Part shown: positions 1-7,077 of the stretch, piece after piece
Position numbering within the stretch: position 1 is the stretch's first letter
Layout: each line of letters starts with the position of its first letter
Assembly (NCBI GenBank): GCA_964525965.1
Contig: CAZGKA010000054.1
Span: forward strand, 1-10,430
Length of the DNA: 10,430 nt
Direction: 5' to 3'
Origin: Methanodesulfokora sp964525965
GTDB lineage: Archaea > Korarchaeota > Korarchaeia > Korarchaeales > Korarchaeaceae
Position numbers and translations under genes: made by a program
The notes under the pieces: model-generated
What the model was told of the DNA's origin: nothing
The model's input: the letters and a program-made list of their open reading frames with translations, nothing else
Database searches by the model: none

Positions 1-947
1 AGGTTGAGAGACCAGAGGGTCTTTCCGAAGCGCGCCTCCAATACCTCCATTGCGCCGTCGGATCCCAGAGCGAACAGGAGATCCTCCGTCCGCAGAGGCT
101 GTGACACAGGCCATATGCCCAAGAAGCCCTCGTCGACTAGCTTCATTCTGAAGAACCTGTATATTCCTCCACCCAGTGAGACGAGGAATACAGAATTTCC
201 GTTGGTCGCTATAGGTCCTGGAGGAAAGGAGGTACTAGGAAGAGAGAGTTCTGCCTCTTTAGTTCCATCGGTTAGGCTTAGGTAGACCAGCTTATGGTCT
301 TCCGTTAGGACCACAACGTACCCGGATCCTATACCCGCCGTCTTGATATCTCCTACCTTGCTCTCCCAGAGCTTGTTACCACCACTTTTGAGAAAACAAT
401 ATACTTTCTTCTGAGTTACCGCTACAACCTCGGCTCCAGCATCCAGCACCTGTAAAGGAGGCGAATCTAGTTTCTTCTTCCACAGGACCCTCATGGAGAG
501 GCCGCTCACAGCTTCCATGTATCCGGACTCCGTTGGGAGAAACAGCTCGTTTGTGTTTAGATCGTATAGAGGCTGAGCTGAAGGGGGGCTATCCAGCTTT
601 ATCGTCCCTAAAGGAACCCCGTTCTTAGAGCTCAAAATCAGGGCTTCTTCCTTGAGAAAAACTATCACATTCGGCTCGACACCCACCAAGTAGTAGATTC
701 TTGACCCAAGTTTTTTGGTCCAGAGGAGTTTCCCGTCAAGAGAGTAGGCGGACACTCCGGAGAGTCCTCTTCCGTAGACGACTATCACCTTGTCCCCTAG
801 TATCAGAGGTGGCGGCGCTGACTCCAGATCTTTGGTGGATATGTTGATCTTGACCTTCGACAGCAGCACTGGCCTGTTCTCGGCCGAGACTGGTGTTACC
901 AAGATCAGCATGATCAGCATCAAGGTCAGAGAGAGGAACTTCCTCAT
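1..947 (-). CDS. Secreted PQQ-type beta-propeller protein (partial, 3' end off the left edge)
   Basis: Reading the minus strand from ATG at 947 gives 315 codons with no stop before the window edge, so only the N-terminal part is present. Residues 1-22 form a signal peptide (MRKF, a Leu/Met-rich core, then VSA before the predicted cleavage), so the protein is probably exported. The rest has repeating beta-strand blocks with Trp in LW or LLW contexts near residues 75, 155, 193 and 311, following short glycine-rich turns (for example DGKLLW). This pattern is typical of PQQ-like or BamB-like propeller blades. No catalytic motif is visible, and such domains often serve as binding or scaffold modules. 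A TATA-like box lies 37 bases upstream. I see only a weak ribosome-binding site (AGGA). Family assignment is by repeat pattern only. Confidence 0.8.
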   Translation of the reverse strand, partial: MRKFLSLTLMLIMLILVTPVSAENRPVLLSKVKINISTKDLESAPPPLILGDKVIVVYGRGLSGVSAYSLDGKLLWTKKLGSRIYYLVGVEPNVIVFLKEEALILSSKNGVPLGTIKLDSPPSAQPLYDLNTNELFLPTESGYMEAVSGLSMRVLWKKKLDSPPLQVLDAGAEVVAVTQKKVYCFLKSGGNKLWESKVGDIKTAGIGSGYVVVLTEDHKLVYLSLTDGTKEAELSLPSTSFPPGPIATNGNSVFLVSLGGGIYRFFRMKLVDEGFLGIWPVSQPLRTEDLLFALGSDGAMEVLEARFGKTLWSLN

Positions 948-978
948 GAGAAATCCTGATAGAGATTCCTCGACCAAA

Positions 979-988
979 CCTATAAAAG
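979..988 (-). promoter_or_regulatory. Archaeal TATA-like box for the beta-propeller gene
   Basis: The minus strand reads CTTTTATAGG, centred about 37 bases before the ATG at 947. This fits an archaeal TATA box with a transcript start 10-15 bases before the start codon. It lies in the 95-base gap after the isoaspartyl peptidase gene, so the propeller gene can be transcribed separately from the upstream operon. Assigned by sequence and spacing only. Confidence 0.55.
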
Positions 989-1042
989 TTTGATATCATC
1001 AGGCTGAGCTCTCTTCCGCGATAAGCTCTGATCGCACAGAGA

Positions 1043-1957
1043 TTAGCTCACCGAGATTCCTTGAAAGACCTTTCCGTCTTTAACAGCTACCCAGACCAGT
1101 CTTCCCATGGTTTGACCGGCGAAGAAATCTTCCGAGGAGTTCACGGCTATCAGTCCAAAGATCTTACCCGTATGCCTCTTAATCTCATTAAGTGTTTGAA
1201 TAACAGCTGACCTAACATCGCTCCCATCGTTTATTCGATCAACTACCGACTTGGCAGCTAAGGTCACCATGGCCGCCTCCCCGACGCCAGTTCCTGAGGC
1301 CGCGCCCCTATGCCATGCGTAAGTCCCCGCTCCTATTACGGGAGTGTCGCCCACCCTTCCCGGGAGTTTCATCCAAGTTCCGCCGGTGGAGGTGGCTGCC
1401 GCCACCTTGCCATGACATGATGAAACCGCTCCCACGGTGTCGAAGTAGTTGATGTGTTCCACGGCCCGCTTTATCCCGGATAGAATATCATCAAGCCCCT
1501 CACCAGCCAGGAGCTTTGACTTCATTTCACTGTACTTTTTGAGGATCTTCTCCGTTGGACCGGGATGTCTCTCAAGTCCTAGCTTTTCAGCCAACATGTC
1601 GGCTCCTCTACCCGAGATCAAAACGTGAGGTGTCATCTCCATCACGGCCCTGGCCAGCTTTATCGGGTTCTTGGGGAAGCTTGCCGAGCAGACAGCTCCA
1701 GCCCTCCCAGTGGCGCCGTCCATTATGGCGGCATCCATCTCGAGCTCTCCGAGGAGATTGAGAACTGATCCTACACCAGCGTTGAAAGTAGGGTCGTTCT
1801 CCATTAGAAGGACCGCCCTCTCGACGACATCAACGTGATCTTTGCCCTGATCGAACAGGTGATATGCCTCAATTGCTATTCTCCGAAGGCGAGGCAGCAT
1901 GCTAGACACGTTGTAGGAGGGGCGGGCCACCCCTCCATGAACGAGAAGCACGGGCAT
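1043..1957 (-). CDS. Isoaspartyl peptidase / L-asparaginase, Ntn-hydrolase (threonine) family
   Basis: A 304-residue protein of the plant-type asparaginase / glycosylasparaginase / Taspase family. These are made as a precursor that cuts itself before a threonine; the new N-terminal Thr then hydrolyses asparagine or isoaspartyl dipeptides. Visible landmarks are the N-terminal LLVHGGV, the NAGVGSVLN segment at 59-67, the cleavage site DTVGAV with nucleophile Thr174, ATSTGGT at 188-194, the substrate-binding PGRVGDTPVIGAGTYA at 199-214 and SGTGVGE at 221-227. Length is normal. The residue before Thr174 is Asp, as in glycosylasparaginase and Taspase1, rather than the Gly usual in bacterial EcAIII-type enzymes. 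The exact substrate is therefore open. It is the last gene of a three-gene operon; GGGTGATCC just before the ATG overlaps the gltX stop. Likely role: protein repair or peptide and asparagine breakdown in the cytoplasm. Confidence 0.9.
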   Translation of the reverse strand: MPVLLVHGGVARPSYNVSSMLPRLRRIAIEAYHLFDQGKDHVDVVERAVLLMENDPTFNAGVGSVLNLLGELEMDAAIMDGATGRAGAVCSASFPKNPIKLARAVMEMTPHVLISGRGADMLAEKLGLERHPGPTEKILKKYSEMKSKLLAGEGLDDILSGIKRAVEHINYFDTVGAVSSCHGKVAAATSTGGTWMKLPGRVGDTPVIGAGTYAWHRGAASGTGVGEAAMVTLAAKSVVDRINDGSDVRSAVIQTLNEIKRHTGKIFGLIAVNSSEDFFAGQTMGRLVWVAVKDGKVFQGISVS

Positions 1958-1958
1958 C

Positions 1959-1967
1959 GGATCACCC
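1959..1967 (-). promoter_or_regulatory. Ribosome-binding site overlapping the gltX stop codon
   Basis: GGGTGATCC on the minus strand matches the archaeal 16S anti-Shine-Dalgarno and contains the TGA stop of gltX (1962-1964). The ATG of the isoaspartyl peptidase follows at once, which fixes that start and suggests translational coupling. Confidence 0.7.
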
Positions 1968-3710
1968 GTGAGAGAATATTAGGCGAACGGTATCCCCCAC
2001 GGAATCGACCCTAGCAAAGCCAAAACGGACAAGATGTATGTGCTCCCCCTCCCTGAGATCTCTCATTTTCGGTTCGCCGAACCCCCCTATTATGGCCATG
2101 GAGAAGGGGGATAAGGGCTTCATCACTTTGACGGGAGTTGGATCCTCTTTTGGAACCCATTGCACGATCATCTTGCTGTCGGGAGTTGGTTCCCGGCTTT
2201 TGAAAACTGCGGACACCTCATCGGACATCACGCTTTTTATCTCAACCGTAGCCAGGTTCCTAAGCCGTATCACGTCTCCTCTCGTCAGCCTCCTGAAGTC
2301 GTCCCCGGATATGTAGACCTCCGCCCTTCCATCTGAAGACCTGACCTCTATTCTTCTGCTGCCCATCTCAGGTCTGTCTGGGTGAACCCTCACCTCCGCA
2401 ACTATCTTCTCCGGGAACCCCTCGATCTTCAGCTTCATCGGATCCGGAGCGAACATGTACCGAGGAACCTTTGGATCCAGTATCTTCCTGTTCACAGCAG
2501 CCAGAGCATCGAAGCTCACCGTGGAGTCGACCTTGCTTGGACCCAGCTCGAAGAAGAACCTGGCAAGCGCCTCTGGAGTTATCCCTCTCCTGAAAAGCCC
2601 TCTAAGGGTAGGTATCCTCGGATCGTCCCAGCCCTCCAGTATGCCTGTCTTTATCAGGGGCCTTATGTAACGCTTGGAGAGAGGTATGCCCTCCACCGTT
2701 ATCCTGCCGAACTGTATCATGTCGTACTCCCTGAGCCCCAACTTTCTTATTATGGTCCTCTGGACCTCCACGTGGGGCTCGAACTCCTTGCTCCTGAAAG
2801 CATGAGTCACGCCCGTGAGCGAGTCCATCACGCTTATTGAGAAGTCGTACGTCGGGTAAACCCTGTACTTATTTCCGTGAATTGGATGCTCGGCCTCCAC
2901 TATCCTGAATATGCCGGGATCCCTCATTGTCCTGTTCGGATGCTTCATGTCCGTTTTCAACCTCAGATGCGCCTCTCCCTCGTGAAGTTCACCGTTCAGC
3001 ATCTGCTTCCACAGCTCCAAGTTTCTCTCGACCGTGTGAGATCTGTGTTCACACTCTACTCCAGAGTTCCTAGACTTCCTAACGGTTGCAGCATCGCATG
3101 TGCAGACGTAGGCGTCTCCTTGGACTATGAGCTTCTCAGCCAGTTCGTACATCTTCGGCAGGTGGTTGGACTCTATGATCTCCTCGTCCCACTTACCCGG
3201 AGAAAGGTTCAGCTCCCTCTCAGCTGCCTCAAGAACTCTGGCAAACTCCTCTCTTATAGCCTCATAGAACTCAAGCTTCTCAACCCTTGGGTTTGTGTCC
3301 TCGAACCTCAGGAGGAATCTTCCCCCATAGAGCCTTGCGTATACGAAGGGGACCAGCAAGCCCTTCACGTGGCCCAGAGTGGGATAGCCATTCGGCTCGG
3401 GGGCCACTCTGGTAACTATCACATCGTACTTATCGGCGTTCGGGAGAACGGGCCATCTCCTCTCCCTCTCCTTCTTTTTCCTCTTCGCAAGATCTCCTGC
3501 CAAGGATTGGAGCTCCTCCTGTCCCAAAGAATTTATTTCCTGAACTATCCTTTCAACGATTTGCTTGATCTCCCTAGCCTTAGGTCTAAGTTCCGGCCTC
3601 TCTGAGAATATTTTAGCTAAAACGGGGTTGACCTTCGCTTTTCCGTACTTGAGAGCGTTTGCAGCGGCTATCCTCCTTATCAGCTCCTCTACGTCGGAGG
3701 TGCTCAACAA
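1962..3710 (-). CDS. gltX: Glutamyl-tRNA synthetase, archaeal type
   Basis: A 582-residue class I aminoacyl-tRNA synthetase that charges tRNA-Glu. In archaea it usually also charges tRNA-Gln with Glu for later amidation. An alpha-helical N-terminal extension (about 1-95) precedes the Rossmann catalytic domain. The HIGH-like motif is TLGH at 111-114 within PEPNGYPTLGHVKG, so Thr replaces the first His. FEDTNP is at 136-141, and the KMSKS-like loop is GIPLSKR at 341-347. C203, C205, C220 and H222 form a CxC...CxH set resembling the zinc site of other GluRS. The C-terminal half (about 420-582) is the beta-barrel anticodon-binding type of the archaeal/eukaryal GluRS/GlnRS group, not the helical bacterial type. 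The start is TTG: 3710 lies one codon after the upstream gene's stop, and a second TTG at 3707 is equally possible. GGGTGAGCT supports either. Confidence 0.95.
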   Translation of the reverse strand: MLSTSDVEELIRRIAAANALKYGKAKVNPVLAKIFSERPELRPKAREIKQIVERIVQEINSLGQEELQSLAGDLAKRKKKERERRWPVLPNADKYDVIVTRVAPEPNGYPTLGHVKGLLVPFVYARLYGGRFLLRFEDTNPRVEKLEFYEAIREEFARVLEAAERELNLSPGKWDEEIIESNHLPKMYELAEKLIVQGDAYVCTCDAATVRKSRNSGVECEHRSHTVERNLELWKQMLNGELHEGEAHLRLKTDMKHPNRTMRDPGIFRIVEAEHPIHGNKYRVYPTYDFSISVMDSLTGVTHAFRSKEFEPHVEVQRTIIRKLGLREYDMIQFGRITVEGIPLSKRYIRPLIKTGILEGWDDPRIPTLRGLFRRGITPEALARFFFELGPSKVDSTVSFDALAAVNRKILDPKVPRYMFAPDPMKLKIEGFPEKIVAEVRVHPDRPEMGSRRIEVRSSDGRAEVYISGDDFRRLTRGDVIRLRNLATVEIKSVMSDEVSAVFKSREPTPDSKMIVQWVPKEDPTPVKVMKPLSPFSMAIIGGFGEPKMRDLREGEHIHLVRFGFARVDSVGDTVRLIFSHG

Positions 3711-3719
3711 AGCTCACCC
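3711..3719 (-). promoter_or_regulatory. Ribosome-binding site for gltX, overlapping the upstream stop codon
   Basis: GGGTGAGCT on the minus strand includes the TGA stop (3714-3716) of the FAD oxidoreductase gene. It lies directly before tandem TTG codons at 3710 and 3707. The spacing from GGTGA is 3 bases to the first TTG and 6 to the second, so the sequence does not settle which is used. Confidence 0.6.
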
Positions 3720-4895
3720 GCTGACCAGTTCATCAACCTTCTTCTTCCTTAACATAGCTAGGAGGACTTCCAATCCTTTCTCCCTTATCATATTGCTCTC
3801 AGTCGCTACACCACTGAAGCCTATCACCTGAGAGGTGTTCTTGTCGTACACTATGTAGGACTTCTCTCCCCATCCCGGTCTTCCGGACATCTCAATCCTC
3901 TCAGGACTGAAGCCCTGCTTCTCGGCCTCCGGGCTCGTCCATCCTATCGAGGTCATGTGTATGCCCTTTAGAAAGACGTCTTTCTGGTAACGCGGTATTC
4001 TCAGGGCCATCTTTGAGCCGGATATCGCTTTGGCCACGTTGAAGGACATTATGGTGGCTGCAGTTCCTATTCCGGCGTACTCAGGCTTGTTCGTCAGGGG
4101 ATCGTATATTATGGCCGCGTCCCCAAGGGCGAATATGTTCGGATCGGACGTTCTGCCCTGTCTGTCGACGTTGATCACCCATCCCTCATGGAGATCGAGG
4201 CCGCACTCAGACGCCAAAGTTATCTCCGGAGAAACTCCTGTGGCCCTGTATACCATATCAGCCTCGACGAAATCTCCCGAGTCTAGGAGAACTCCATCCT
4301 CCTTTATCTCCTTAGGACTGCCCTTAGCGAACTTAACCCCGTGCTCCTTGAGCTTCTCTTCCAGGTAGGCGGATATCTCCGGCTCGAGAGACCTCCTTAT
4401 CAGACGAGATCTCACGATGACCACGGGCTCGGCCCCTATGGATCTGGCCACATCTGCTATGTGCAAAGCCACGTAGCTCGCTCCTATTATCGCCACCCTG
4501 CTGGGGTTCTTATTCATGAGGAGCTCTACATCGGACTTCCTCCTGAACCCGTACGTGAGCTCGGATCCGGGGACCTTCCTGAGACTGGATGGATTAGCCC
4601 CCGTTGTGAGGACGAGGAAGTCGTAACTTACCTTTTTTCCGCTCTTAAGCTCGACCTCCTTCTGATCCCTCCTCACCTTGGTGACGTGGTCCTCCAAGAA
4701 CTCAACTCCGTTGGACTCCAGATGCCTCGTGCTAACGGAGATGTCCTCTCCTGAGGGAATCAGCCTGAGCTTGTGGCGAACGTAAGGCTTCTCATCACCG
4801 ATCACAGTTACCTTAGCATCTTCAACGAATTCCACAACATGTCTAGCGGTTCCCAGACCGCCGAGCCCGAAGCCAACTATGACGACCCTCTTCAT
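3714..4895 (-). CDS. FAD-dependent pyridine-nucleotide oxidoreductase (NADH oxidase/dehydrogenase-like)
   Basis: A 393-residue two-dinucleotide-fold flavoprotein. The FAD-binding fold opens with VVIVGFGLGGLG (GxGxxG at 8-13). LTTGAN at 96-101 is the ATG-type motif, and the NAD(P) fold has VAIIGASYVALHIA at 134-147. IFALGDAA at 254-261 carries the Asp259 expected to contact the FAD ribityl chain. Residues from about 300 match the C-terminal dimerisation domain of the NADH oxidase / CoA-disulfide reductase group. The only Cys is C231, outside any redox position, so the active-site Cys of CoA-disulfide reductase and NADH peroxidase is missing. The acidic residue often found at the end of the second fold's GxGxxG helix is His145. 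A role as an NAD(P)H:acceptor reductase is an inference and the acceptor is unknown. It is the first gene of the operon with gltX and the isoaspartyl peptidase; GGTGAG lies 4 bases before its ATG. Confidence 0.88.
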   Translation of the reverse strand: MKRVVIVGFGLGGLGTARHVVEFVEDAKVTVIGDEKPYVRHKLRLIPSGEDISVSTRHLESNGVEFLEDHVTKVRRDQKEVELKSGKKVSYDFLVLTTGANPSSLRKVPGSELTYGFRRKSDVELLMNKNPSRVAIIGASYVALHIADVARSIGAEPVVIVRSRLIRRSLEPEISAYLEEKLKEHGVKFAKGSPKEIKEDGVLLDSGDFVEADMVYRATGVSPEITLASECGLDLHEGWVINVDRQGRTSDPNIFALGDAAIIYDPLTNKPEYAGIGTAATIMSFNVAKAISGSKMALRIPRYQKDVFLKGIHMTSIGWTSPEAEKQGFSPERIEMSGRPGWGEKSYIVYDKNTSQVIGFSGVATESNMIREKGLEVLLAMLRKKKVDELVSG

Positions 4896-4925
4896 CGGCT
4901 CACCAGTGACGCATCCCCGGGAAAT

Positions 4926-4935
4926 CTATTAAAAT
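4926..4935 (-). promoter_or_regulatory. TATA-like box for the FAD-gltX-peptidase operon
   Basis: The minus strand reads ATTTTAATAG in the 74-base gap after the ABC permease gene. It is centred about 36 bases before the ATG at 4895. The GGTGAG ribosome-binding site (4900-4905) would lie in a short leader. The spacing matches that of the other promoters proposed in this window. Confidence 0.5.
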
Positions 4936-4969
4936 TGTTTACATAGTTAGCGGCGGTGGCGAGGGAGTC

Positions 4970-6274
4970 CTAGGAGGATATGAGGGACTCTCTGGAGAAC
5001 ACTTTACCGCTTATGTACAGGAGCGCCACCAAGTATATCACCGAGAACACCAATGACGTTGCTATGGGTACCAGATCCGATGGATTGACCAGCAAGTCCC
5101 TCACGAACACTATTATGCTCGCGACCGGGACATAAGCTAGGGAGTTTATCATGGAGGGGGGCATGTAGGGCACGGCCACGATGGGCAGTATCAACACCAT
5201 GGTGACGAACCCGACGTACTGCTGGGCCTCTTTAAAGCTTTTCGCGAAGGATGCTACCACGGCTATTATGGAGTTTCCGGTAAGAGCGGCCAGTATAACC
5301 GCTAGGAAGATGCCAGCGAGCACAAAAGGCAGGGCCTTCGCTGCCGGTATGATCGTCGTCAGGTTGAGGTTTTCCTGCTGGTGAAGGGGTCCCAGAGGGG
5401 ACATGAAGAGCAGGTTCATCAGTAGGAGAGACACTAGAGCCGATATCAGAGTGACTATAGCGCTCAGAAAAGCTATCGCCGTCATGGCCAGATACTTGCC
5501 GATGAGTATGGACGTGCCCGATACCGGATTCGTGAACAGCGCTTCTATGGTCTTTCTCTCCCTCTCCCCAGCGATCATGTCCAGGGCGAAAGCGCTCGCC
5601 CCCGTCATAGCTATTATGCCCACGAACATCGGGAGGAGCATCACGGAGATCACGCTTGTAGGGCTTGCAAGCGAGACCTCTTTTGACACTACCTCTCTAT
5701 CGACCTCTTTTATCGGTCTTATGTACGACTCGGTGAGGTTCAGCTTCTTTAGCCTGCTCCTAATTATGGTGGATTGATAGCGGTCTATAACGCCCGAGAC
5801 CATGGTTATTGCCATGGAGGATTTCATGTTGTACGGGTCGTAGTAGTAGAACACGTTCGACTGTCCTCCTCTGCTTATGTTCAACGAGAATCCTCTTGGT
5901 ATGACCACAACCAGATCTGCCTTGTTTTGGAGGATCGTCTCGTTGGGGTTTACGTTCTTCTCCAAGGTCACCTTGGGAAGATTTTCCGTGAGCATGGAAA
6001 CCAGCTTTGTTGCGTTAACATCCTTCATGACCACTACCACATTTGGGGGATTTGTTTTAGGGCTGATAAAGAAGAAGGGAAGCGCAAAGGCTACCGGCAT
6101 GAGTATCAGGGGGAGGAGAAAGACGTTTATTATGGTTCTCCTGTCTCTAAGTGAGTCCACCATCTCCTTCCAAAGGACGACCATCTCAGGTCTCTTGCCA
6201 AACGTATAGCCGGCCTTTCCAAGGGATCGGGTCACTTTGACAATGCCCGATGATCCCTTCTTGAATATTTTCAA
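4970..6274 (-). CDS. ABC-2 type (NatB-like) exporter permease
   Basis: A 434-residue membrane protein, the permease of an ABC exporter with the ATPase encoded just upstream. The N-terminus carries a basic cytoplasmic segment, then a first membrane helix at about 51-70. A soluble, probably extracytoplasmic domain follows at about 71-205. A C-terminal bundle has helices near 208-231, 258-287, 312-343, 354-369, 377-392 and 401-423. AGERERKTIEALFTNP at 235-250, between the second and third helices, is the conserved cytoplasmic motif of the NatB/YhaP type of ABC-2 permeases. The start is TTG at 6272-6274, overlapping the ATPase TGA by 4 bases. A strong AGGAGGTGGT lies 6 bases upstream, which decides the start. 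The substrate cannot be read from the sequence; NatAB relatives export ions, but related pairs also export drugs, peptides or lipids. Confidence 0.9.
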   Translation of the reverse strand: MKIFKKGSSGIVKVTRSLGKAGYTFGKRPEMVVLWKEMVDSLRDRRTIINVFLLPLILMPVAFALPFFFISPKTNPPNVVVVMKDVNATKLVSMLTENLPKVTLEKNVNPNETILQNKADLVVVIPRGFSLNISRGGQSNVFYYYDPYNMKSSMAITMVSGVIDRYQSTIIRSRLKKLNLTESYIRPIKEVDREVVSKEVSLASPTSVISVMLLPMFVGIIAMTGASAFALDMIAGERERKTIEALFTNPVSGTSILIGKYLAMTAIAFLSAIVTLISALVSLLLMNLLFMSPLGPLHQQENLNLTTIIPAAKALPFVLAGIFLAVILAALTGNSIIAVVASFAKSFKEAQQYVGFVTMVLILPIVAVPYMPPSMINSLAYVPVASIIVFVRDLLVNPSDLVPIATSLVFSVIYLVALLYISGKVFSRESLISS

Positions 6275-7008
6275 CGCTCGACCACCTCCTGCCGTACAAG
6301 TTTCACGAAGACATCCTCAAACTCTTTCTCTCCGGAGATCCTCATCAGATCATCCTTACTGCCCTGGTAAACTATCTTACCTCTGTTTATTATGGCGACC
6401 TCCTGGCACAGCCTCTCCACCTCGAACATGTTGTGGGTGCTTATTATGACCGTGTTGCCCTCTTTGGCGTACTCCTCTATCATGTTCCGTATCTCCCTCG
6501 CGCTCATGACGTCCACGCCCAAGGTTGGCTCGTCCAGTATCAGTATGGGCGGTTCGTGCAGTATCGCCCTAGCGAAGGCCACCTTCTGCTTTTGCCCTCT
6601 AGACAGCTTATCTGCTATAACATACCGCTTTTCTATGAGGTTAAGCTTTTTCAGAAGCTCTACAACCCTCCTCTCGAGTTCCCTGCCTCCTAAACCCCTC
6701 AGCCTCCCGAAGTAGATTAAGTTCTCCTCAGCTGTCAGTCTGGGATACAGTCCCGTTTCTTCGGGCATCACGCCAAGGTTTCTCTTTGCCTGGACGGGTT
6801 CTCTTAGGACATCGTGTCCCATGACGTAAGCTGTGCCTGAAGTGGGCCTGAGCACTCCATATATCATCCGAAGCGTAGTTGTCTTGCCGGCTCCATTGGG
6901 ACCGAGATAACCGAAAACCACACCACTTCTCACGGAGAAGCTGACATTATCCACGGCGACTGTTTCCCCAAACTCCTTCCGCAGATTATCAGCCACTACA
7001 ACGTCCAT
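6271..7008 (-). CDS. ABC transporter ATPase subunit (NatA-like)
   Basis: A 245-residue ATPase that drives the adjacent permease. Walker A is GPNGAGKT at 36-43, the signature is LSRGQ at 135-139 and Walker B is ILILDE at 155-160. The D-loop is LGVD at 163-166 and the switch His is His192 in ISTHNM. At the Q-loop position (about 81-86, MPEETG) there is no Gln; as I recall, NatA-type exporters often have Glu there. Length is normal for a single-domain subunit. The ATG at 7008 has no strong ribosome-binding site close by (AGGTG lies about 14 bases away), so the transcript may have a very short leader. It is the first gene of the exporter operon and is divergent from the secreted protein gene across a shared promoter region. 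Confidence 0.95.
   Translation of the reverse strand: MDVVVADNLRKEFGETVAVDNVSFSVRSGVVFGYLGPNGAGKTTTLRMIYGVLRPTSGTAYVMGHDVLREPVQAKRNLGVMPEETGLYPRLTAEENLIYFGRLRGLGGRELERRVVELLKKLNLIEKRYVIADKLSRGQKQKVAFARAILHEPPILILDEPTLGVDVMSAREIRNMIEEYAKEGNTVIISTHNMFEVERLCQEVAIINRGKIVYQGSKDDLMRISGEKEFEDVFVKLVRQEVVER
6281..6290 (-). promoter_or_regulatory. Strong ribosome-binding site for the permease TTG start
   Basis: AGGAGGTGGT on the minus strand lies inside the 3' end of the ATPase gene, 6 bases before the TTG at 6274. It is the closest match in this window to GGAGGTGATC and supports translation of the permease from TTG. Confidence 0.7.
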
Positions 7009-7032
7009 CTCTGTATCTTGTACACCTGAAGT

Positions 7033-7060
7033 GGTAACCGTTATTTAATACTTGGCTACC
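7033..7060. promoter_or_regulatory. Divergent promoter: symmetric TATA-like box inside an inverted repeat
   Basis: The A/T box TTATTTAATA (7041-7050) reads as a TATA-like element on both strands. It is centred 37 bases from the ATPase ATG (minus) and 33 bases from the secreted protein ATG (plus). It is flanked by GGTAACC (7033-7039) and GGCTACC (7054-7060), which are inverted copies matching at 6 of 7 positions with a 14-base spacer. An operator for a dimeric regulator, or a pair of TFB contact regions, would both fit. Function is inferred. Confidence 0.5.
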
Positions 7061-7077
7061 CTCAGACTTTGAAGAAC

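Noticed and set aside
736..999. An 87-codon minus-strand frame with Met at 999 in front of the propeller gene.
   Set aside because: It overlaps the signal peptide and first blades of the propeller gene in another frame, and it starts upstream of the TATA-like box. The 315-codon frame from 947, with a clear signal peptide and repeats, is the real one.
989..1010. A TGATGA followed by nearby CTGA in the gap before the propeller gene, as in a C/D-box guide RNA.
   Set aside because: The boxes are on opposite strands or wrongly spaced, no terminal stem pairs, and the segment overlaps the promoter.
2877..3605. A 242-codon plus-strand frame opposite gltX.
   Set aside because: It lies entirely antisense to a conserved synthetase gene, shows no recognisable motif and has no promoter. 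It is a by-product of codon usage on the other strand.
4896..4969. A transcription terminator between the permease and the FAD gene.
   Set aside because: There is no run of five or more T residues after the permease stop and no stable hairpin that I could find, so a terminator is not supported.
2700..6400. The string TTATTATGG recurring many times on the plus strand.
   Set aside because: On the coding minus strand this is mostly consecutive ATA Ile codons inside genes, at irregular spacing. It reflects codon preference and is not a dispersed repeat.
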